From assembly GCF_004135975.1 (NCBI RefSeq), contig NZ_CP026538.1, forward strand, positions 1,860,001 through 1,924,000: a stretch of 64,000 nt of DNA. Direction: 5' to 3'. This DNA comes from Solidesulfovibrio carbinolicus (lineage in GTDB: Bacteria; Desulfobacterota; Desulfovibrionia; Desulfovibrionales; Desulfovibrionaceae). A program made the translations under genes and the position numbers. Below, one piece after another: positions 9,948 to 18,017 of this stretch (positions are counted from its first letter, which is position 1; the number at the start of each line of letters is the position of its first letter). Below the pieces are notes generated by a model. That model was not told the DNA's origin, did no database searches, and saw nothing but the letters and a program-made list of their open reading frames with translations.

Positions 9948-11003
9948 CTAGTTCGAGGCGCTGCCCTGGGCCGAATCGCCGACCACGAGGTAGCTGCCCG
10001 GGTGGGAGACCGGGGCGCGGTCGCGGCGCAGCAGCCACATGTCGCGCTCTTTGTCCGTGGCCGCGATCTGCTCGTAGTGGCGGTCGAGGATGGAGCGGTT
10101 GTCGAGGAAGGCGTTGGCCGCCGCCGACACCCGCACGCAGCCCTTGGAATCCGGGCCGCCCAGGCGTGGTTCGCCCTGGTCCGGGTCGGTGGCATGCATT
10201 AAAAGGCGCATCTGACTGTCGTAGACGCCCTGGCGGAACTGGCGCGGGGCCTGCTGGTAGCCGAAATCCCACACCCGGCTGCCGCGCGCGCCAAGGCCGC
10301 GCCAGCCCTTGCTGTTTTTGCTGCCCTCGGCCCGGTAGCCCCAGTTTTCGGGCAGATGCTCGAACACGCCCACCGGCGTGATGAATGAGTCTTCCCGGGG
10401 CCGCAGCTTGCCCGAGGAGATGAAATCCGCGCCGACAAAGGCCACGCGTTTGGCCTGCGCGTCGTAGTAGGCCAAAAGCAGCAGCTGGGTGGCCGGATTG
10501 CGGTCGGCGTAGACGAAATACTGGCTGGCTGCGAGATCGGCGTTGGCGGCCTGGAGCCGGGCCAGGGCGTCGGCCCGGGCGGTGTCGCGGTAGGCCTGGC
10601 CGGGATCGGTGAGGAGTTCCAGGCGGCGCTGGCCGGCCTTGCCGGAAAAGCGGGCCATGGTCCGGGCCGTGACCGCCTCGGCGAACTGTCGGCCCACGTC
10701 GAGCAGTTCCTGGCGCGCGGCGGCGTCGGCTACGGCGGCGGCTTCGGCCTCGTAAAAGGGCTTCGCTTTGGCCGGCGCAGCGGCGGTGGGCGTGGCGGCC
10801 GGCTTGTCCTTGGTCGCCAGGGCCAGGCCCGGCAGCCCGGCCGTCAAAAAGACGGCCAAAAGGCCGGCCACGGCCCATCGGCCGGCCAGGAAAACGGTCG
10901 CCTGACGAAAAAGCGGGCCTCCCGTCCGAGGGAAACCCGCTTCGTGAGCCTTGGGGCGAGACACGCCGCGAACGGCGCTAGAAGACCCGACGGCCTCCCG
11001 CAT
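9948..11003 (-). CDS. L,D-transpeptidase (YkuD-like) catalytic domain protein
   Basis: About 351 residues. The N-terminal ~35 residues precede a hydrophobic stretch (AVAGLLAVFLTAGLPGLALA), a probable signal peptide or anchor. The C-terminal half carries LLMHATD and GPDSKGCVRVSAAANAFLD, the His...Gly-Cys-x-Arg arrangement of YkuD-type L,D-transpeptidases, so it likely acts on periplasmic peptidoglycan. The proposed ATG at 11003 overlaps the end of the NlpC/P60 gene by 26 nt; a later alternative start is possible. Pairing with an NlpC/P60 endopeptidase points to a joint role in peptide cross-link remodelling. Confidence 0.82.
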   Translation of the reverse strand: MREAVGSSSAVRGVSRPKAHEAGFPRTGGPLFRQATVFLAGRWAVAGLLAVFLTAGLPGLALATKDKPAATPTAAAPAKAKPFYEAEAAAVADAAARQELLDVGRQFAEAVTARTMARFSGKAGQRRLELLTDPGQAYRDTARADALARLQAANADLAASQYFVYADRNPATQLLLLAYYDAQAKRVAFVGADFISSGKLRPREDSFITPVGVFEHLPENWGYRAEGSKNSKGWRGLGARGSRVWDFGYQQAPRQFRQGVYDSQMRLLMHATDPDQGEPRLGGPDSKGCVRVSAAANAFLDNRSILDRHYEQIAATDKERDMWLLRRDRAPVSHPGSYLVVGDSAQGSASN

Positions 11004-11700
11004 AATGCGTTCTCCAGTAATCTTCTTCGAGGTGGGAGATGGTGACGTTTTTGCCTTGGCTGGCGCTGTGGATGAACTTGCCGTCTTCCAGATAGATGCC
11101 GACGTGATTGACGCCCCGTTTGGAGCGGAAGAAGACGAGATCGCCCTTGCGCAGATTGTTTTTGGCCACCATGGAACCCACCTGGTACTGCTCCCGGGAG
11201 GAGCGGGGGAGGTGGATGCCGTAGCGGTTGAAGACCCAGGTGGTGAAACCGGAACAGTCGAATCCGGAGTTGGGGTCGCAACCGCCGGAACGGTAGCGCG
11301 TGCCGAGCTGGGTGTGGGCGGTGCGCAGCATGCGGTCGTAGACACCGCCTTTGCGCTGCACCGAGGTCAGCTCGAAAAGGTTGTCGCTCAAAAGCTTGTC
11401 CGGCGAAGCCGCGGCTTGCTGCCGGGGGGCCGGCGCGGCGCTGGGAGCCGGAGTGGAGCCGCCCTGGTCGAACAGGTTGCCGGAGATGAGGTTGTTCTCG
11501 GCGGCGGCGATGAGCTGGGCTTCGTGGTCGCCAGCGACCAGGAAGTTGTTGCGGGCGTTAAAACCCTGATAGTCTTCGAAATTGTAGGAGTAGGTTTTGG
11601 GTTTCGAGGTGCACCCGGCCAGGGCGAGGGCCAGGACCGCCATGACGACGTAGGGTTTGAGCTTGGTTAGGCCTTTGGCGTGTGCGCGCGCGTCGGTCAA
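10978..11700 (-). CDS. NlpC/P60 family lipoprotein endopeptidase
   Basis: A 240-residue outer-envelope lipoprotein. The signal sequence VVMAVLALALAGC ends in a lipobox Cys. The NlpC/P60 domain carries the catalytic Cys in NSGFDCSGFTTWV and His in VNHVGIYLEDGKFIHSA. It probably cleaves peptidoglycan stem peptides. I place the start at TTG 11700 because a strong AAGGAGG (within 11707-11714) sits 6 nt upstream and the signal peptide follows directly. The ATG of the longest frame (11886) would add 62 residues of unlikely leader. It is translationally coupled to the LD-transpeptidase-like gene. Confidence 0.88.
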   Translation of the reverse strand: MTDARAHAKGLTKLKPYVVMAVLALALAGCTSKPKTYSYNFEDYQGFNARNNFLVAGDHEAQLIAAAENNLISGNLFDQGGSTPAPSAAPAPRQQAAASPDKLLSDNLFELTSVQRKGGVYDRMLRTAHTQLGTRYRSGGCDPNSGFDCSGFTTWVFNRYGIHLPRSSREQYQVGSMVAKNNLRKGDLVFFRSKRGVNHVGIYLEDGKFIHSASQGKNVTISHLEEDYWRTHYAGGRRVF

Positions 11701-11740
11701 AACGTTTCCTCCTTGCTGGAGTTGCCGGCCGGGGCCGCTT

Positions 11741-11816
11741 CCACGTTTCCGCATAAACCTTTCGGTTTCGTGGGGCCGCTGATCGCCTCGAAGCGTGGAC
11801 CGTTTGACTGGTCCAC
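11741..11816 (-). promoter_or_regulatory. Possible structured 5' leader of the NlpC/P60 gene
   Basis: The 5' untranslated region holds three nested or adjacent stems: GTGGACC / GGTCCAC (11795-11816, perfect, 8-nt loop), CCACG / CGTGG, and inside that AAACC-GAAA-GGTTT on the minus strand. A direct repeat GCGGCCCC flanks the second stem. It does not match a riboswitch class that I can name. It could be a regulatory RNA leader or an operator. Confidence 0.35.
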
Positions 11817-11990
11817 CTAGGACGATATTTTCGTTTGCATCGCCGGATACAGTTTCGAAAGGTAGGTTCCCGTTTAAAAGCTTCAAAAATCCGCGTCAAG
11901 GTTATTTTGACAATTTAATAAACTGAAATCTCCCTGCCGGCGCTTGCCAGGCCTTGTCCGGGACGCGGAAATGGGGAACACTCGGCGGAA

Positions 11991-13553
11991 ATGGCGAACG
12001 TTTTTTTTCTTGCCGGGCCGGGCGGACAGCGGGCCGTGACGTCCCATCCTGGCGACACGTTGGCCCGGGCGCTTTTCCGGGCCGGTTTTTTCGTGGGCGT
12101 GCCCCTGTGCGCCGGCCTGGGACGTTGCGGCCGCTGCCGGGCGCGTTTTGCGGCCGATGCGCCGTTGCCCCTGCCGGCCGAGTTGCGTCGCCTCGCCCCG
12201 GACGAGCTGGCTGCCGGCTGGCGCTTGGTCTGCCTGCATCCGGCCCGGGGCGGCGAACGTCTGGAGCTGCCCGAGGGCGCGACCGCCCCGGCTGCGCCGC
12301 CTGTTTCGCCGGAGCCCGTAGCGGCCGGCAACGGCCCCCTGGGCCTGGCCGTGGACCTCGGCACCACCGGCCTGGCCTGGCGGCTGGTGTCCCTGGCAGA
12401 CGGCACGGTGACGGCCCAGGGGCGCGGGGTCAATCCCCAGCTCGGGGCCGGGGCCGAGGTGGTCTCGCGTCTGGCCTTCGCCCTGGAGCCCGGCGGCGGC
12501 GATTATTTGCGCCGGTTGGTGGTGGACGAGCTGCGGCGTCTGGCCGCTCCGGCCGGCCCCAGGCTTGCCGCCCTGTGCGTGGCCGGCAATTCCGTCATGA
12601 TGTCGATCTTGTGCGATAAACCTTTGGACGGGTTGGCCCACGCGCCCTATGGCCTGTCCTGGCGCGGCGATGAAACCGTCGTCCTGGATGCCGGCCTGCC
12701 GCCGGCCTATGCGCCGCCGCTTTTCGGCCCCTTTGTCGGGGCCGACATTGCCGCCGGGCTGACCGCCCTGGTGCGGCGCGATCCGGCCTATCCCTTTTTG
12801 CTGGCCGATCTGGGCACCAACGCCGAGCTGGTGCTGGCCCTTTCCCCGGACCGCTATCTGGCCGCCAGCGCTCCGCTGGGGCCGGCTCTGGAAGGCGTGG
12901 GCCTGTCCCAGGGAGCCATGGCCGGGCCGGGGGTGGTCGTGGCTTTTGCACTCACCCCTGCCGGCATCGTGCCGGAATTTTTCGACCCCAATCATACTGG
13001 AGCGCCGCGCGGCATCGCCGGGCCGGGCTATCTGTCCTTGACCGCGCGACTTGTCGAGCAGCAAATCCTTGACGTGGACGGCCGATTCGCTACAACCCCG
13101 GCCGCGACCCCGCTTGGCCGGCGTCTGGCCGCCCTGGTCGGACGCGCCCACGGCGAACCGTATTTCGAAACCGCCGGCTGCCGGCTGCCGGCCGGCGACG
13201 TCGAGGAACTGCTCAAGGTCAAGGCGGCCTGCAATCTGGCCGTTTCGGCGCTTCTGGCCGCCGCCGGCCTGGCCACGGCCGATCTGGCCTCGGTGCATCT
13301 GGCCGGGGCGTTCGGCGCGGCGGTGTCGCCGGCCGATCTCGAAACCCTCGGTTTTCTGCCGCCCGGACTGGCCGGGCGCACCCATGTGGCCGGCAACCTG
13401 TCCCTGGCCGGCGCGGCGCTGTTTTTGGCCGATGCCCAAAGCCGCCGTCAGGCGGCCGGGCTTGCCGCCCGCACCACACTTGTTCCCCTGGTCGACGCCG
13501 CCGATTCCGGCGAGGCCTTCATCCAAAGGATGGTTTTTTCCTATGTCCCCTGA
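11991..13553 (+). CDS. RACE-type protein: 2Fe-2S ferredoxin plus ASKHA (DUF4445) ATPase domain
   Basis: A 520-residue protein. Residues 1-90 form a plant-type ferredoxin with Cys40, Cys46, Cys49 and Cys81 (CAGLGRCGRC...VCLH). From about residue 115 an ASKHA fold begins with LAVDLGTTGLAWRL and later has LLADLGTNAEL and HLAGAFGAAV. The architecture is that of reductive activators of corrinoid enzymes (RamA-like), which use ATP to reduce Co(II) to Co(I). No corrinoid methyltransferase gene is nearby, so the target is unknown. The ATG at 11991 begins the ferredoxin. The last 11 nt overlap the next gene. Confidence 0.88.
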   Translation: MANVFFLAGPGGQRAVTSHPGDTLARALFRAGFFVGVPLCAGLGRCGRCRARFAADAPLPLPAELRRLAPDELAAGWRLVCLHPARGGERLELPEGATAPAAPPVSPEPVAAGNGPLGLAVDLGTTGLAWRLVSLADGTVTAQGRGVNPQLGAGAEVVSRLAFALEPGGGDYLRRLVVDELRRLAAPAGPRLAALCVAGNSVMMSILCDKPLDGLAHAPYGLSWRGDETVVLDAGLPPAYAPPLFGPFVGADIAAGLTALVRRDPAYPFLLADLGTNAELVLALSPDRYLAASAPLGPALEGVGLSQGAMAGPGVVVAFALTPAGIVPEFFDPNHTGAPRGIAGPGYLSLTARLVEQQILDVDGRFATTPAATPLGRRLAALVGRAHGEPYFETAGCRLPAGDVEELLKVKAACNLAVSALLAAAGLATADLASVHLAGAFGAAVSPADLETLGFLPPGLAGRTHVAGNLSLAGAALFLADAQSRRQAAGLAARTTLVPLVDAADSGEAFIQRMVFSYVP

Positions 13554-14988
13554 CGCCGCCGCCGTGCCGGCCCGTCCCGGCGCCAAGCGCCTGCTAGTAC
13601 CCCTGGCCCCGGACGTCCGCGCCCGGCTCGACGCTTATCCCGACATGCTGCGAAAAGCCTTGCCGCTTCGCCCGGGCTTGGTGCGCGAACTGCCCAAAGT
13701 GGTGCGCGAACTGTCCCTGTCGCTGACCGCCGAGCGTGAAGGCGGCCCCCGGCCCGGGTATCTCAGCGACCCAAAGGTGCTGTCGGCCTATCTCTGGTAT
13801 TATCTGCCCTGGAATCTCGTACGCCTGACGCGCCTGCTACCCGGACTTGACCTCGACATCCCCGACGACGGGGTGGTCTGCGACTTGGGCAGCGGCCCTC
13901 TGACTTTCATCCAGGCCCTGTGGCTGTCGCGGCCCGATCTGCGCAAGCGGCGGCTGCGCATCACCTGCGTGGACCGCTCCAAGCGGGCCCTGGAGCTGGG
14001 GCTGGCCCTTTTTGCCGAGCTGGCCGGCTTCGACCCCACCCGCCCGGACGCGCCCTGGCGCATCCGCGTCACCCGGGGCGAATACTGGCAGGGGTTGACC
14101 GACGGGGCCGATCTGGTGGCCATGGTCAACGTGGCCAACGAGTTGGCCGGCAAGGTCCGCGAACCGCTGGACGAGCGCATGGAGCGGGTGGCCGCCCAAC
14201 TGTCCGAAAGCCTCGTGCCCGGCGGCCGGGTCCTGGTGGTCGAGCCCGGCACGCGCCTGGGCTGGCGCTGCCTGCTGGGCATGCGTCAGGCTTTTGTCGA
14301 GATGGACATGGATATTGCCGCGCCCTGTCCCCACCGTGAAGAGTGCGTGCTCTTGGCCGGGCGCACCCGGGCCTGGTGCCATTTCACCATGCCGCCGGCC
14401 GGCGCGCCCCGCTGGCTGACCGCGTTTTCCGAGCGGGCTGGCCTTGGCAAGGAGCGTCTGAGCCTGTCCTTCCTTCTGGCCCGTAAGGTCCGCCCCGCGC
14501 CCAGTGGCGGGGCGCGGGTGGTGTCCGGGGCCTTTTCCCTGGCCGACGTGCCGGGCAGCGCGGTTTACGGCTGCTCGGCTTCCGGGCTGCTTGTGCTGTG
14601 CTCCCCGGACCGCCGTCCGCCCGCCCCGGGAGACCTGCTGGCCGTGGACGTGCCGGCTGGCGCGCCGCTTGACGCAAAAAGCGGCGCGCCGCGCGTCATG
14701 CTCGCCCCGGACCCGTCCGGCCAACGGCCGGCGGAGCCAGGGGGCGCGCCCGGCCGCGACCTTGGCCGGGCGGACAAGGCGGCCCGCGGCCAGGACCGGC
14801 GCTCCGGTCCGCCCCAGGCCGGGGCCGGTTCCCGGGAGGACAAGGGCGGCAAGCGTCGTCCCCGGTCGGGCGGCGCGCCTGGAGCAACGCGCCAGGCTCC
14901 GGTGAAAAAGCCGTCGCGGCCGGCCACCAAGGGCCAATCCTCGGGATCGGGCAAACCGGCCCGGCCGCTTCGCTCGCGCCGGGACTAA
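13543..14988 (+). CDS. Rsm22-like SAM-dependent methyltransferase
   Basis: A 481-residue protein. After about 100 residues comes a Rossmann methyltransferase motif, VVCDLGSGPLTFIQALW, then ITCVDRSKRALELGL and GGRVLVVEPGTRLGWRCL. PCPHREECVL and the preceding layout resemble the Rsm22 / mitochondrial small-subunit methyltransferase-like family. The C-terminal ~100 residues are low-complexity and rich in Lys, Arg, Pro and Gly, and probably bind RNA. It starts at ATG 13543 within the RACE gene (ATGTCCCCTGA overlap), so the two are translationally coupled. Substrate unknown; rRNA is a guess from the family. Confidence 0.78.
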   Translation: MSPDAAAVPARPGAKRLLVPLAPDVRARLDAYPDMLRKALPLRPGLVRELPKVVRELSLSLTAEREGGPRPGYLSDPKVLSAYLWYYLPWNLVRLTRLLPGLDLDIPDDGVVCDLGSGPLTFIQALWLSRPDLRKRRLRITCVDRSKRALELGLALFAELAGFDPTRPDAPWRIRVTRGEYWQGLTDGADLVAMVNVANELAGKVREPLDERMERVAAQLSESLVPGGRVLVVEPGTRLGWRCLLGMRQAFVEMDMDIAAPCPHREECVLLAGRTRAWCHFTMPPAGAPRWLTAFSERAGLGKERLSLSFLLARKVRPAPSGGARVVSGAFSLADVPGSAVYGCSASGLLVLCSPDRRPPAPGDLLAVDVPAGAPLDAKSGAPRVMLAPDPSGQRPAEPGGAPGRDLGRADKAARGQDRRSGPPQAGAGSREDKGGKRRPRSGGAPGATRQAPVKKPSRPATKGQSSGSGKPARPLRSRRD

Positions 14989-15089
14989 AGGCCGCGACGG
15001 TTGTTGTCCAAGGCCGCGAAATACGTTAGAAGCGCCCATTCATTCCGCATGGCCGATCCCTTCGGCAAGCGTAGCAAAGGAGGTCCCGC

Positions 15090-15647
15090 GTGGAGGTGTC
15101 GCAAACCGGCATCCCGGGGCTTGTCGTGATCAAACCGAAAGTGTTCGGCGATCACCGGGGTTTTTTTCTGGAGACGTACAGCCGGGAGGCATACGCCAAG
15201 GCCGGTCTTAAGTATGATTTCGTGCAGGACAATCACGCCCGCTCAGGCCCCAAGGGCGTGCTGCGGGGCCTGCATTTCCAACTGCCGCCTGCCACCCAGG
15301 CCAAGCTCGTCTGGGTGACCCGGGGAGCGGTCTACGATGTCGTGGTCGATTTGCGGCAGGGATCGCCAACCTACAAAAAGTGGTACGGCATCGAGCTTTC
15401 CGCCGACAATTTCCTGCGGTTCATGGTGCCCCGAGGCTTTGCCCACGGCTACGTGACCCTGACCGAGGACGCCGAATTCATGTACAAGGTCGACGCCCCT
15501 TACGCGCCCGACCTGGATGCCGGCATCGCCTGGGACGACCCGGACATCGGCATCACCTGGCCGGTCACCGATCCTGTGCTGTCCGGGAAGGACGCGGTCC
15601 AGCCGCGCCTGTCCGCCGTGGGTTCGCCGTTTGTCTACGAGCCCTAG
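15090..15647 (+). CDS. rfbC: dTDP-4-dehydrorhamnose 3,5-epimerase
   Basis: A 185-residue RmlC-type cupin with FGDHRGFFLETY, the catalytic-region sequence GVLRGLHFQ and FVPRGFAHGY-like MVPRGFAHGY. It epimerises dTDP-4-keto-6-deoxyglucose on the way to dTDP-L-rhamnose. It uses a GTG start at 15090 with AAAGGAGGT 5 nt upstream. The other dTDP-rhamnose genes (rfbA, B, D) are not in the window; manC follows on the same strand after 119 bp, consistent with O-antigen or capsule precursor supply. Confidence 0.95.
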   Translation: MEVSQTGIPGLVVIKPKVFGDHRGFFLETYSREAYAKAGLKYDFVQDNHARSGPKGVLRGLHFQLPPATQAKLVWVTRGAVYDVVVDLRQGSPTYKKWYGIELSADNFLRFMVPRGFAHGYVTLTEDAEFMYKVDAPYAPDLDAGIAWDDPDIGITWPVTDPVLSGKDAVQPRLSAVGSPFVYEP

Positions 15648-15766
15648 GCGCGACCGTAACAGGCGTCCGTATCTTTGGTGAAGACGTTGTCGCAACAGCG
15701 CTGCCGTTAACCCGCAAGCCTGCCGTTTGAAGGCGTGAGGCAGCACGAACTGGAGAATCCGCGGCT

Positions 15767-17200
15767 ATGAGCAATTCCGATGTCGGGACAACCCCGGGCG
15801 GACGTTATGCCCTGATTTTGGCCGGTGGCTCGGGCACCCGGTTGTGGCCCCTTTCCCGGACGCTTCTGCCCAAGCAGTTGCTGGCCCTGGGCGGAGAGGC
15901 GACCCTGCTCCAGTCCACGGCCGAACGCGTGGCCAAGGCTTTTGCCCCGTCGGGCATTGCCGTGGTGACCAACGAGGAGCACGTTTTCGAGGTGCGAGCC
16001 CAGTTGCGCGGACAGCTCCCGGACGTGGACAGCGCCGTGTTGGCCGAGCCCGTGGGCCGCAACACCCTGCCGGCCATCCTGCTCGGACTGGCCCCCATCG
16101 TGGCCGCTGACCCCCAGGCTGTGGTGGGCGTGTTTCCGGCCGACCACCGCATCGACGACGCCGATTCCTGGGTCCGGGCCATGGATCGGGCGGCCGAGCT
16201 GGCTAAGGACGGCTGGTTCGTCACCTTCGGCATCCCGCCCAAGGCCCCGGAAACGGGTTACGGCTACATCCACCGGGGGGAAACCCTGGGCGAGGGCGGC
16301 TACGCCGTGCTGGGATTCACCGAAAAGCCTGACCGGGAAACCGCCGAACAGCTTTTGGCCAGCGGCGAGTACTCCTGGAACAGCGGCATGTTCGTGTTTC
16401 GGGCTGATGTCTTTCTGGACGCCGTGGCGACCCATGCTCCGGTTCTTTTCGACTGGTGGCGTACCCGGGACGAGCGTCCCCTGGCCGCTGGCTATGCCGG
16501 CATTCCCGACGTGTCCGTGGACTATGGCGTGGTGGAAAAGCTTGAGCGCATCGCCATGGTGGAGGCGGGGTTCGACTGGGACGATCTGGGGAGCTGGGAG
16601 GCGCTCTACCGGCTTGGCCGGCGCGACGCCAGCGGCTGCGTGATCCAGGGCGACGTGCTGGCCCTGGACTGCTCGAATTCGCTCTTTTTTTCACAAGGAG
16701 GCGCCCTGGCCGTGGCCGGGGTCAAGGACCTCATCGTCATCCAGACCAAGGACGCCACCCTGGTGTGCCCGGTGACCGAGGCCCAGCGAGTCAAGGACGT
16801 GGTGGGGGCGCTGAAAAAACAGGGCAGCAAGCTCGTCGAGGCCCATGTGACGGTGCGCCGTCCCTGGGGCAGCTACACCGTGCTCGAAGAGGGGCCGAAT
16901 TTTAAAATCAAGCGCATCGAGGTGTTGCCCGGAGCGCGGCTGTCGCTGCAGATGCACCATCACCGGGCCGAGCACTGGGTGGTGGTTTCGGGCACGGCCC
17001 TGGTCCAGGTGGGCGACCGGGAAATTTTGCTCACGGACAACCAGTCCGTGGACATTCCCAAGACCAGTCTGCACCGGCTTTCCAACCCCGGAAAGGTGCC
17101 GGTCGAGATCATTGAAATCCAGTCGGGGCCGTATCTTGAAGAAGACGACATCGTGCGCTTCGACGACATCTACGGCCGCGAGGGCAAAAGCCCCAAATAG
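15767..17200 (+). CDS. manC: Mannose-1-phosphate guanylyltransferase / mannose-6-phosphate isomerase
   Basis: A 477-residue bifunctional enzyme. The nucleotidyltransferase domain starts LILAGGSGTRLWPLSR and includes VGVFPADHRI and the GTP-sugar loop FTEKPD. The C-terminal type II phosphomannose isomerase cupin (from about residue 345) has RPWGSYTVLEEG and LSLQMHHHRAEHWVVVSG. It makes GDP-mannose for surface polysaccharides. It starts at ATG 15767. Likely part of the same sugar-nucleotide unit as rfbC. Confidence 0.95.
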   Translation: MSNSDVGTTPGGRYALILAGGSGTRLWPLSRTLLPKQLLALGGEATLLQSTAERVAKAFAPSGIAVVTNEEHVFEVRAQLRGQLPDVDSAVLAEPVGRNTLPAILLGLAPIVAADPQAVVGVFPADHRIDDADSWVRAMDRAAELAKDGWFVTFGIPPKAPETGYGYIHRGETLGEGGYAVLGFTEKPDRETAEQLLASGEYSWNSGMFVFRADVFLDAVATHAPVLFDWWRTRDERPLAAGYAGIPDVSVDYGVVEKLERIAMVEAGFDWDDLGSWEALYRLGRRDASGCVIQGDVLALDCSNSLFFSQGGALAVAGVKDLIVIQTKDATLVCPVTEAQRVKDVVGALKKQGSKLVEAHVTVRRPWGSYTVLEEGPNFKIKRIEVLPGARLSLQMHHHRAEHWVVVSGTALVQVGDREILLTDNQSVDIPKTSLHRLSNPGKVPVEIIEIQSGPYLEEDDIVRFDDIYGREGKSPK

Positions 17201-17243
17201 AGTCAGCAAGAGGCCGGGGATTCGTGAATTTTTTCATTAGACC

Positions 17244-17273
17244 TTGACACGGAAGAACCAGGCTGGGTAAAAA
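17244..17273 (+). promoter_or_regulatory. Candidate sigma70-type promoter of the qrc operon
   Basis: TTGACA at 17244-17249 and TAAAAA at 17268-17273 are separated by 18 bp, 165 bp before the qrcA start. The long leader contains GAGGGGACAAATCCTC, which could fold weakly. Confidence 0.45.
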
Positions 17274-17437
17274 GCGCGGTGCGACAATCCGCGCCGAGGT
17301 GAGGGGACAAATCCTCGGAGGGGTTCGTGGCGTGGCGACACGTCTTTCTTTCATCCGCCTTTCCCCGTGGGGGGGAAGGGGCCGTTGGGCGTCTTTGCGC
17401 CCGGCGGACAACCAGCAAAGGCATGGGCAGGGGACGT

Positions 17438-18007
17438 ATGGAGGAGAAAAGATCGAATTCGGCCGGCGGTGTGGGCGGCATGGCGCTTTTTGCCCTGATC
17501 GGCTTCGTCGGCGCCCTGGTGGTGGGGTGGGGCATCTTCCCGAAGATGCTGTACAGCCAAAAGACGCAACCTATTCGTTTCAGTCACACGGTCCATACCC
17601 AGCTGGGCATTGAGTGCGAGCAGTGCCACCATCTGGGTCCCGACGGCCGCTTTGCCGGCCTGCCTTCCACCGAGTCCTGCGCCGAGTGCCATGGCGAAGA
17701 GACCGGCGATACCTCTGCCAACGGCAAGGAAATCGACAAGTTCGTCAAGGACTATGTCAAGACCGGCAGGCAGGTGCCCTGGCTTGTGTACCAGTACCAG
17801 CCCGACAACGTGTTCTTCTCCCACGCTGCCCACAAGGGATTCGAGTGCACCAAGTGCCACCTCGACGTGGCCAAGATGGACACTCCCCCGCCGTACTACG
17901 AGAACCGTCTGAGCGGTTACAGCAAGGACACCATGAAGATGTGGGAATGCGAACGCTGCCACGCTTCCATGGGCACCAGCAACGCCTGCTTCGTCTGTCA
18001 TAAATAA
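17438..18007 (+). CDS. qrcA: Menaquinone reductase (Qrc) multiheme cytochrome c subunit QrcA
   Basis: A 189-residue protein with one N-terminal membrane segment (about residues 11-33) and a periplasmic cytochrome c3-like part. I see five CxxCH heme motifs: CEQCH, CAECH, CTKCH, CERCH and CFVCH. It takes electrons from the periplasmic type I cytochrome c3 pool and passes them to the Qrc core. Start ATG 17438 has AGGGGA upstream; a slightly longer start at 17423 is possible. It is the first gene of qrcABCD. Confidence 0.94.
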   Translation: MEEKRSNSAGGVGGMALFALIGFVGALVVGWGIFPKMLYSQKTQPIRFSHTVHTQLGIECEQCHHLGPDGRFAGLPSTESCAECHGEETGDTSANGKEIDKFVKDYVKTGRQVPWLVYQYQPDNVFFSHAAHKGFECTKCHLDVAKMDTPPPYYENRLSGYSKDTMKMWECERCHASMGTSNACFVCHK

Positions 18008-18017
18008 GGGGGGAGAA

